From: Opitutales bacterium
Lineage (GTDB): Bacteria; Verrucomicrobiota; Verrucomicrobiia; Opitutales; JABSRG01
Reading direction: 5' to 3'
DNA length: 64,000 nucleotides
Assembly: GCA_028280845.1 (NCBI GenBank)
Contig: JANQKZ010000031.1
Span: 120,409 to 184,408 of the forward strand
Under the pieces are notes generated by a model. The model had not been told where the DNA came from. It saw only the letters and a program-made list of their open reading frames with translations, and did not search any database. Position numbers and translations under genes: made by a program. Below are positions 57,737 through 64,000 of this stretch, piece after piece. Position 1 is the first letter of the stretch; the number at the start of each line of letters is the position of its first letter.

Positions 57737-58549
57737 TCAATTCGGTATCCAGGGCGACAGGTTTTCTCTCCGGGTCATAAGCATCCCCCCATAGTCCAGG
57801 CTTTGTCCTCCAGCCAAGGGCACAAGCCCAAATTCATCAATCAGGAGATGGTTTCTATTCTCCACTTTTACAAATTGAAAACGGGATTCCATAATCCGTT
57901 CCAAAACTAATCCATTCGGTCCACCGGAGTCTTCATAGAGTTCGTACACCGTTGCCTGGCTTCCCTCAAGATCGAGGATGATATCTCCGTCTTCAATTCC
58001 GGTCGCAAAAATGCCCTGATACTGGTTCTCCAGCGTCCTTAACTCCGTTCCAGGACTAATCGCCCGGTAAGGTGGGTCGAGCAGGCTTTGATCCTTCATC
58101 GTGGGAAAAACCACCAGCACATTGAACAGGATGAGGATCACTCCCACGAGGATGATGGCGATCTGTGCCCCCTGATTCCGCCGCTCTTTCTTAATTGTAT
58201 CTTCGCTCAGGGTGTCCGCTGCTGCAGCTTCCGGTTCATCTTCCGGGGTCGCTTCCGCAATGCCCAGACGCTCCCACAGATCCTCCTCCGATATCTTGAC
58301 ATTGCCCTCATTGGGATTGTCACGGTTTCCCAGAAGATAATGGTCGAGCTCAGCCGTAATTTTAAAATTACCCTCTGGGATAGAAATCAACACCTCCGGG
58401 TCAATCGACCTCGCTGGTTCATACAAAGCCCTCAATTGTGCAATGATGTGGCGTGCTTCCTCTTTACTCAAATCTTCCCGGTGAATGATGCCAGCATCCG
58501 GATCCAGTTGATCCAGGGCCTCATTGATGCGGTTGGTAATGATATCCAT
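57737..58549 (-). CDS. Single-pass membrane protein of unknown function
   Basis: A 270-residue protein with a cytoplasmic N-terminal half ('MDIITNRINEALDQLDPDAGIIHREDLSKEEARHIIAQLR') that is charged. A single membrane helix follows ('IAIILVGVILILFNVLVVFPT', ~130-150) and then a beta-rich periplasmic domain ('IFATGIEDGDIILDLEGSQATVYELYEDS'). I do not recognise a family. The start is 1 bp after the stop of the ATPase gene, so translation is coupled. It may link the ATPase of this operon to the membrane, comparable to GspL-like or PilM/N-type partners, but this is a guess from the operon position and topology. Confidence 0.7.
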   Translation of the reverse strand: MDIITNRINEALDQLDPDAGIIHREDLSKEEARHIIAQLRALYEPARSIDPEVLISIPEGNFKITAELDHYLLGNRDNPNEGNVKISEEDLWERLGIAEATPEDEPEAAAADTLSEDTIKKERRNQGAQIAIILVGVILILFNVLVVFPTMKDQSLLDPPYRAISPGTELRTLENQYQGIFATGIEDGDIILDLEGSQATVYELYEDSGGPNGLVLERIMESRFQFVKVENRNHLLIDEFGLVPLAGGQSLDYGGMLMTRRENLSPWIPN

Positions 58550-58550
58550 C

Positions 58551-60452
58551 TCAGGAACTCCATTCTATTGGGGTGACTCGCTCTATTTCTTCAATCGTGG
58601 TCAACCCCATCAATGCCTTTTTCAGACCATCGAATCGCAAGGGGCGGTAGCCCAGGTTTTTCGCAGCCTGGGTTAACTCGTAAGTACCCGCGCGATTCGA
58701 AATCAACGACCGCATTTCATCGGAAACCAGGGCCATCTCGTGGATAGCAATCCGACCTTTAAAACCACGGAGTCCATCTTTTAATCCCTGTTGAGGGCGA
58801 TAAAACAAGGCATCCGATTCCTCATAGTCGGAAAATATTCGGGATAGGACTTCGTTGGGCGGACGATAGGATTCTTTGAAATCCTCATTGAGCCGTGCTG
58901 CCAGGCGTTGAGCCAGCACGGCATTGATCGATGGCGCGACCATGTAGGGCTCCAAGCCAATTTCGAGGAGACGGGTGACCGCTTGAATCGCATTATTCGT
59001 ATGAAGGGTAGCAAAAACCAGGTGACCTGTGAGAGCGGCTTCCGCTGCGATCTTTGCCGTTTCTTTATCCCGGATCTCCCCCACTAACATGATGTCGGGG
59101 TCTTGGCGCAAAAGGGACCTCAAAAGCAGGGCAAAGTTCAGATCAATATTACTGTTTACCTGGCTTTGATTCAGGCCGGGAAGTTCTATTTCAATAGGAT
59201 CCTCAATCGTGGCAATATTGACGTCGGGCGTATTCAATTCCTGCAACGACGCATACAGGGTGGTCGTTTTCCCAGAACCGGTGGGCCCCGTCACAAAGAT
59301 AATCCCATTCGGATTATGAATGACCTTTCGCCACGGCTTCAGGATAGACTGAGAGACCAACATCTCATCCAGTGTCATCATCCTGCTCCGGCCCGTGGAT
59401 CCGAGGATCCGGATCACCGTCTTCGTCCCGTGGCGGACCGGAATAAAACTCACCCGAAACTCAGCTTTGTTCGTCCCCAGTGGAATCGAAAATCGACCAT
59501 CCTGGGGAAAGCGGGACTCGGCGATGTTGACATTCGTCAATACCTTCAATCGTGAAGTGATCGCAGGGTAGATTCCCATCGAAATGACAAGCTTCTGGCG
59601 CAGGCGACCATCCACCCGGAACCGTATCTGGCAGCTGCCCTCCATCGGTTCAATATGGATATCGGAAGCCCGCTCACGGATAGCCCAATGCAAAAAGGCC
59701 TCCACAATTTTCGCTACGGGTTTGAACTCTGCAACCGACTTCAGGTCCGCATCCGAAAGGTTTTCCAGAATGAACCCATGTTCCTTCTCGAACTCCCGGA
59801 TGTGCGAGTGGATATCCTCTTTTTTCGCGTAGTAAATCTCGAGCCCATCCCGAATTTGCGAAGGTAGAGCGAAGACCGGACTGACCGGGATGCCAGCAAT
59901 CGCTTCAATACGCTTAAGCATCTTTTGATCGCGTGGAGTATCGGTCGCAAAGGTCAGGGTGTTCTCGATAACATAGAGTGGAATGATCACAGCCTTCCGG
60001 GCAATCTCCTCTGTTATGATACCCAGGGCTTCAGGAGTCACGATGCTCTCCAGCGGATTTACGTAGGCAATCCCTATATTGGTCGCCCAAAGTTCACCGG
60101 CCTGCTGCTGAGAGATTAACCCTTTGCGCACGGCATCCTCCAGGCCACCCAAAGATCCGCTGCGTACCGCTTCATCTAACAGCTTAAGATTTTCTTCCGG
60201 AATCGGTGGATGCACCAGTTTCAGGAGCTCGAGAAACCGGGACTGTTTCTTGTCTACTTTCGCGGCCGCCTTTTTTCGCTTCCGCGCCCGCTTCACTTTC
60301 GCCTTTTTGAAAACCGTCTCAATTTCCAAGGAATCCAGCTTTTCCCGGGCAAGGGCAGACTTCTGCCGCTCCAACTGGGTTTCAACAACCAACTCTTTGA
60401 GCGAGTATAAAACCTCAGCTGTCTCAACTTTTATGACGTCCGGATCCTGCAT
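58551..60452 (-). CDS. GspE/PilB-type secretion ATPase without zinc motif
   Basis: A 633-residue hexameric ATPase. The N-terminal ~90 residues are charged and helical, followed by an MshEN-like region (~100-210). The catalytic core has 'RASDIHIEPMEGSCQIRFRVDGRLR', Walker A GPTGSGKT (~389-396), 'PGLNQSQVNSNIDLNFALLLRSLLRQDPDIMLVGEIRDKETA' and the His box 'GHLVFATLHTNN'. The zinc-binding CxxC pairs present in the GspE at 1327 are absent here: 'RLNEDFKESYRPP' replaces the CxxC region. It lies in an operon with three signalling proteins, which suggests regulated pilus or secretion activity. PilB-like, GspE-like or a signalling-linked variant cannot be decided. Confidence 0.88.
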   Translation of the reverse strand: MQDPDVIKVETAEVLYSLKELVVETQLERQKSALAREKLDSLEIETVFKKAKVKRARKRKKAAAKVDKKQSRFLELLKLVHPPIPEENLKLLDEAVRSGSLGGLEDAVRKGLISQQQAGELWATNIGIAYVNPLESIVTPEALGIITEEIARKAVIIPLYVIENTLTFATDTPRDQKMLKRIEAIAGIPVSPVFALPSQIRDGLEIYYAKKEDIHSHIREFEKEHGFILENLSDADLKSVAEFKPVAKIVEAFLHWAIRERASDIHIEPMEGSCQIRFRVDGRLRQKLVISMGIYPAITSRLKVLTNVNIAESRFPQDGRFSIPLGTNKAEFRVSFIPVRHGTKTVIRILGSTGRSRMMTLDEMLVSQSILKPWRKVIHNPNGIIFVTGPTGSGKTTTLYASLQELNTPDVNIATIEDPIEIELPGLNQSQVNSNIDLNFALLLRSLLRQDPDIMLVGEIRDKETAKIAAEAALTGHLVFATLHTNNAIQAVTRLLEIGLEPYMVAPSINAVLAQRLAARLNEDFKESYRPPNEVLSRIFSDYEESDALFYRPQQGLKDGLRGFKGRIAIHEMALVSDEMRSLISNRAGTYELTQAAKNLGYRPLRFDGLKKALMGLTTIEEIERVTPIEWSS

Positions 60453-60467
60453 GAAATGAACGATCGT

Positions 60468-60878
60468 TTAGGCCTCTTCCTCCTCATCGCCGAACACTTC
60501 CTCCAGTACATTCTCCAGTTTCTCTCGAATCTCCTTTAGCGGCGTGTCTTTCCGGATGTAGAAACATGCTCCATGCTCGACACTCGTTTCCACCGCCTGC
60601 CGGGTACCGATAGAGGTCAGCATAATAATCACCGCTTCCGGATCCACATCGGTAATCGCTTTTAACGCCTCCAACCCGGTCATGCGGGGCATGTTGATGT
60701 CCATCACAACAAAGTCTGATGGTGAATCCCCATACATCCGGCAGGCTTCCAGGCCATCGGAGGCCTCGCGAATATCAAAGATGCCCATAGACTCCATCAG
60801 TTTGCGGAGCATCATACGGATATGAGGTTCATCATCTGCTATGAGAACCGAATTTAATCCATTTACATTCATTTCCAC
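60468..60878 (-). CDS. CheY-like single-domain response regulator
   Basis: A 136-residue receiver domain with phospho-acceptor Asp60 in 'DFVVMDINMPRMTGLEAL', acidic residues Asp15/Asp16 in 'LIADDEPHIRMML', Thr in 'IIMLTSI' and Lys105 in 'CFYIRKDTPL'. There is no output domain, but a short acidic tail (EEVFGDEEEEA) follows. It probably receives phosphate from one of the two histidine kinases encoded upstream in the same operon (the gap to the next kinase gene is zero) and passes the signal to the secretion ATPase or its membrane partner. Confidence 0.9.
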   Translation of the reverse strand: MEMNVNGLNSVLIADDEPHIRMMLRKLMESMGIFDIREASDGLEACRMYGDSPSDFVVMDINMPRMTGLEALKAITDVDPEAVIIMLTSIGTRQAVETSVEHGACFYIRKDTPLKEIREKLENVLEEVFGDEEEEA

Positions 60879-61994
60879 TTACGCATTTAGCACAGAGGTA
60901 ACCTGAAGCGGAAACCACACCATCATGGTTGTTCCTTTGCCTACCTTACTTTGAACCTCAACATCCCCGCCGTGTGCATGCATGACCCGTTTGACGATGG
61001 ACAATCCCAAACCGGTACTACTTTCACCACCTGTCGGCTTGTTGCCGATCCTTTGAAAATCGCCAAACAAATGCTTCTGATCCTCATCTGAAATCCCCGG
61101 GCCATCATCAATAATTTCAAGCAGTACCCGGTCGTCTGCCTGCCGCAACCGGATGGTGATCGTAGATCCCGGAGGAGAAAACTTCACCGCGTTGCTAAAT
61201 AGATTATCGAAAACCTGGAGAATCCGGTTGGCATCAAAGGACATCTTCGGAACGTCATCCATCTCGCGAACCACTTTCATATGCTTTTTATTTACCGCAG
61301 GCCGCAAGATACGGAGACGATCAGAGATGATCCCGGCCAAATCGCCCTCCGTAAATTTAATATCAAACTTACCGCTTTCTATAACAGCTACATCCAGCAG
61401 GTCATTTACCAGGGCCAGCATATGGTCACTGGTATCAAACATCATTTCCAACATCTCCTTCTGATCATCATTGATTTCGCCAACTTCAGCCTCCTTCAAT
61501 AACTCGGCCAACCCGCGGATAGCAGCCAGCGGGTTACGTAAATCGTGAGCCGCGGTTCCCAAAAAGCGGTTCTTTGTTTCATTGAGTGTTCTCAATTCAT
61601 CCCGTTGTTGCTTTAAAGCCAGGTGGGTCTTCACCCGCGCCTGCACCACAGGCAAGCTGAAAGGCTTAATGATATAATCAACCACCCCCACTTCAAAACC
61701 CCGCTTTTCGTCGTCTACTTCACTTTTCGAAGTAATAAAGATGATCGGAATATCTGCTGTCGCCTTGTTCCCCTTCAGCCGACGGATGACCTCATACCCA
61801 TCGAGATCGGGCATAATGATATCCAGCAAGATCAGGTCAGGATGAGGAACCTGACTGGCAATTTCCAAGGCCTTTTGCCCATTGGTTGCGATCGCAATTT
61901 CGTATTGTTCACGAATAGCCTCACCCACGATTTTTATATTCGCGGGAACATCGTCCACAATCAGGACTTTGGGTCGACTGGGATTATCTTCCAT
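60879..61994 (-). CDS. Receiver domain-histidine kinase hybrid
   Basis: A 371-residue cytoplasmic signalling protein. Residues 1-125 are a receiver domain (Asp58 in 'LILLDIIMPDLDG', Lys110 in 'VDYIIKPF'). A coiled segment (~125-140) leads into the HisKA box 'RFLGTAAHDLRNPLAAIRGL' (His150). The HATPase domain follows with N box 'LFSNAVKFSPPGS', G1 'DDGPGISDED' and G2 'TGLGLSIVKRVM'. The reverse order (receiver first) is typical of kinases that read a phosphorelay. It overlaps the upstream hybrid kinase gene by 11 bp and directly abuts the CheY-like gene. Confidence 0.92.
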   Translation of the reverse strand: MEDNPSRPKVLIVDDVPANIKIVGEAIREQYEIAIATNGQKALEIASQVPHPDLILLDIIMPDLDGYEVIRRLKGNKATADIPIIFITSKSEVDDEKRGFEVGVVDYIIKPFSLPVVQARVKTHLALKQQRDELRTLNETKNRFLGTAAHDLRNPLAAIRGLAELLKEAEVGEINDDQKEMLEMMFDTSDHMLALVNDLLDVAVIESGKFDIKFTEGDLAGIISDRLRILRPAVNKKHMKVVREMDDVPKMSFDANRILQVFDNLFSNAVKFSPPGSTITIRLRQADDRVLLEIIDDGPGISDEDQKHLFGDFQRIGNKPTGGESSTGLGLSIVKRVMHAHGGDVEVQSKVGKGTTMMVWFPLQVTSVLNA

Positions 61995-64000
61995 GCTTAT
62001 TGGCAGATTCTGTGGGTAGATTAAGCTCTTGAGCTAATGATACCAGGATCTCGCGAGCTCCTTCAAAGTCGAATTCATTTAATTTGTCCTCTAATTTCAA
62101 GGCGATATCTTCAAACCGGGTGGCTTCTAACTGTTCCTTTAAGGAATCCAGCTCTTTGTCCGCATCCATACTGTTGTTTTCCACCAGGTGCAAGAGGCTC
62201 CGGAAGATAGGCGCAACCGCTCCTGAATCGACCTCCTTTATTCTGAAGGGAGCAGGCGTAACCGAACTGCGCTCTCCCCCAAGGGTCTTCAATCCCTCCA
62301 TAAGCTCTTCCAGGGCCCTGGAAAACGCGCTGTAGTATTTGGGGAATTGAGCGTGGTTCTCTTCCTGGATGCAGCGCTCTAAGGCGCTAGCTTCCTCATG
62401 CACTTTCATGGCCCCGATATTGCCGGAAACGCCCTTAATGGTGTGGGCCATTCGGTAGGCGGTTTCTCGATCTCCTGAATAGTAAGAATCCTTTAACTTC
62501 GTATGATAAGATTGATATTCCTTTTTAAATTGAAGTAAGAGCCTCCGGAACAGAGGACGGTTTCCGCCAATCTTTCCCAGTCCCTCGTCCAGACTGATCC
62601 CTTTAATCTGGTTTGGAAGCACAAGGTCCTTACTCTTCTGGAGAAACAGAGCAGGGGTTACAGAACTCAAATGGTCAGTCGTTGCTCTACCTTCCTTAAT
62701 CCATTTTAACAAAATGGTATTCAACTCCTGCGGATCTATGGGTTTGCCCACATGGTCGTTCATCCCCGCGTCCAGGCATCGTTGCCGATCCGCCTCCATG
62801 ACATGTGCTGTCATTGCAATGATGGGGATAGAATCCCATTCCTGGTTATTCCGAATGTGTGCCGTGGCCAAATAACCATCCATGACCGGCATCTGCAGAT
62901 CCATGAGAATCGCATCAAAATCACCCTTCTCCCGCTTCAAAATATCCAACGCTTCCTGTCCATTAGCTGCCACAACAAGGACAAGGCCAGCCCCTTCCAG
63001 TAACTCCACAGCCACCTGCTGATTGATCTCATTGTCTTCCACCAGCAGTAAACGTGCTCCCTGAATATGGATGAGGTCTTCATCATCCCCCGTGATTTCA
63101 ATCGGTACTTCTTTCCGGCTGGAAATGGCACGTCCGAAAACTTCCATGATGCTATCGAGAACAAGAGAGGCGGTCAGGGGTTTGATCAGGAAGCCATCGA
63201 TTCCTGCTGCGCTGGCCGATTTAGTCACCTCTTCACGTCCATAGGAAGAGACCATGAGGATAATCGGAATCTGCTGTGAGCCCATCGCCGCCTTTAAATG
63301 CGTCGCCGTTTCAATCCCGTTCAGTCCCGGCATTTTAAAGTCAATCAGGACCAGGTCATAGGGGATGTTGTCCTGCTCGGTGAACAGCCGGAGGGCCTCC
63401 TCTCCTGAACCGGCCAAGCTCACCTGAAAGGACATATGTTTCAATAGATCCCGGATATACTCTTGAGCCGTGGTATTATCATCGATGACCAAAATACGAG
63501 ATCCGGATAAATCCTTTGGAGCTTGCGGCTGGGGCCGTTTGTCCTGCCCCACCACGGCGAGGGGAACCGTAAACATGAACCGGCTTCCTACTCCATGTTT
63601 ACTCTCAACACGAATGTCGCCTCCCATCATTTCCACCAAGCGTTTGGATATCACTAAACCCAAGCCGGTGCCTCCATAACGCCGGGTAATGGAAGTATCT
63701 GCCTGGCTGAACGATTGAAACAGGCGTCGCAATTGCTCCTCGGTCATTCCGATTCCAGAATCCCGGACAGTAAACTTGAGGAGGGCCGTAGCCGCCCCAT
63801 TTTGAACCGGTTGTGGCGTCTTTGTTATACTGACCACAATTTCTCCAACATCGGTAAACTTGATCGCATTGTTGGTGAGATTAATCAGGATCTGGCCCAG
63901 GCGCAGGGGATCCCCTTTTAACAACGTAGGCACTTCACGAGACACCTTGAACACCAGCTCCAGATTTTTTTCTTCTGCTTTTAGACTCACGAGATTGGAG
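61984..64000 (-). CDS. Hybrid histidine kinase with two receivers and an HPt domain (5' end outside window)
   Basis: The frame is open to the right edge, so the N-terminus, sensor part and HisKA box are outside; the GTG at 63990 is internal. What is visible is, in order: the HATPase domain ('LINLTNNAIKFTDVG', 'DSGIGMTEEQLRRLF', 'GTGLGLVISKRLVEMMGG'), receiver 1 ('DLVLIDFKMPGLNG'), receiver 2 ('DAILMDLQMPVMDG') and an HPt domain ('AYRMAHTIKGVSGNIGA', phospho-His). This is the BarA/ArcB-like layout of a phosphorelay kinase. The C-terminal ~90 residues after the HPt are helical and charged. It overlaps the downstream receiver-kinase gene by 11 bp and heads the visible operon. Confidence 0.92.
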   Translation of the reverse strand, partial: SNLVSLKAEEKNLELVFKVSREVPTLLKGDPLRLGQILINLTNNAIKFTDVGEIVVSITKTPQPVQNGAATALLKFTVRDSGIGMTEEQLRRLFQSFSQADTSITRRYGGTGLGLVISKRLVEMMGGDIRVESKHGVGSRFMFTVPLAVVGQDKRPQPQAPKDLSGSRILVIDDNTTAQEYIRDLLKHMSFQVSLAGSGEEALRLFTEQDNIPYDLVLIDFKMPGLNGIETATHLKAAMGSQQIPIILMVSSYGREEVTKSASAAGIDGFLIKPLTASLVLDSIMEVFGRAISSRKEVPIEITGDDEDLIHIQGARLLLVEDNEINQQVAVELLEGAGLVLVVAANGQEALDILKREKGDFDAILMDLQMPVMDGYLATAHIRNNQEWDSIPIIAMTAHVMEADRQRCLDAGMNDHVGKPIDPQELNTILLKWIKEGRATTDHLSSVTPALFLQKSKDLVLPNQIKGISLDEGLGKIGGNRPLFRRLLLQFKKEYQSYHTKLKDSYYSGDRETAYRMAHTIKGVSGNIGAMKVHEEASALERCIQEENHAQFPKYYSAFSRALEELMEGLKTLGGERSSVTPAPFRIKEVDSGAVAPIFRSLLHLVENNSMDADKELDSLKEQLEATRFEDIALKLEDKLNEFDFEGAREILVSLAQELNLPTESANKHGR

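Overview
The window looks like chromosomal DNA of a Gram-negative PVC-group bacterium, most likely Verrucomicrobiota (Opitutae-like). The grounds are a type II secretion operon, an exosortase with PEP-CTERM proteins, a secreted sulfatase, a tripeptidyl-peptidase-II-like subtilase, DUF1566 and vWA proteins, and a TonB receptor with an outer membrane. This placement is an inference from gene content. I see no rRNA, insertion sequence, phage gene or CRISPR array.

Layout. 1-5965: the end of a secretin gene, a small exported protein, GspE, GspF, a lipoprotein and an exported protein, forming a type II secretion operon. 6102-6177: tRNA-Lys. 6293-15280: mainly minus-strand genes for exported proteins (PEP-CTERM protein, M48 lipoprotein, sulfatase, SnoaL-like protein, giant subtilase), then tRNA-Thr at 15579-15654. 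15874-18454: a vWA protein and a DUF1566 protein flanking a strong terminator. 18595-20785: a three-gene quinone/electrophile-resistance set (hydrolase, ring-cleaving dioxygenase, MarR repressor) with two matching operators. 20991-25754: a trimeric [FeFe]-hydrogenase (NuoE-, NuoF- and HydA-like) followed by a TM1266-type regulator whose ribosome binding site lies in a hairpin. 25944-31147: a DMT transporter, a TonB receptor, an exported protein and a phosphoesterase.

31397-49165 is a large exopolysaccharide cluster: glycosyltransferases, a glycosyltransferase-Wza fusion, a Wzz/Wzc-like protein with a degraded kinase site, a flippase, an O-antigen-ligase-like polymerase, a priming sugar transferase and acetyltransferase-like proteins. 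49373-55443 is the exosortase operon: a WecG-type glycosyltransferase fused to two STAS domains, a DUF4114/PEP-CTERM protein, a TPR-like protein, exosortase, a small membrane protein and an EpsI-like protein. It is followed by a sigma-54-dependent response regulator (55489). Three sigma-54-type promoters (about 31358, 37466 and 49346) head the three transcription units of this region. The first and third carry a nearly identical upstream box at the same distance, and the second a weaker version. The simplest reading is that the response regulator controls all three units, so that polymer synthesis, polymer export and PEP-CTERM protein sorting are switched on together.

56867-64000: a decayed fragment of a gene related to the one at 29197, a pseudopilin gene, then a minus-strand operon for a hybrid histidine kinase (running off the window), a receiver-histidine kinase, a CheY-like receiver, a second GspE/PilB-type ATPase without the zinc motif, and a one-pass membrane protein.
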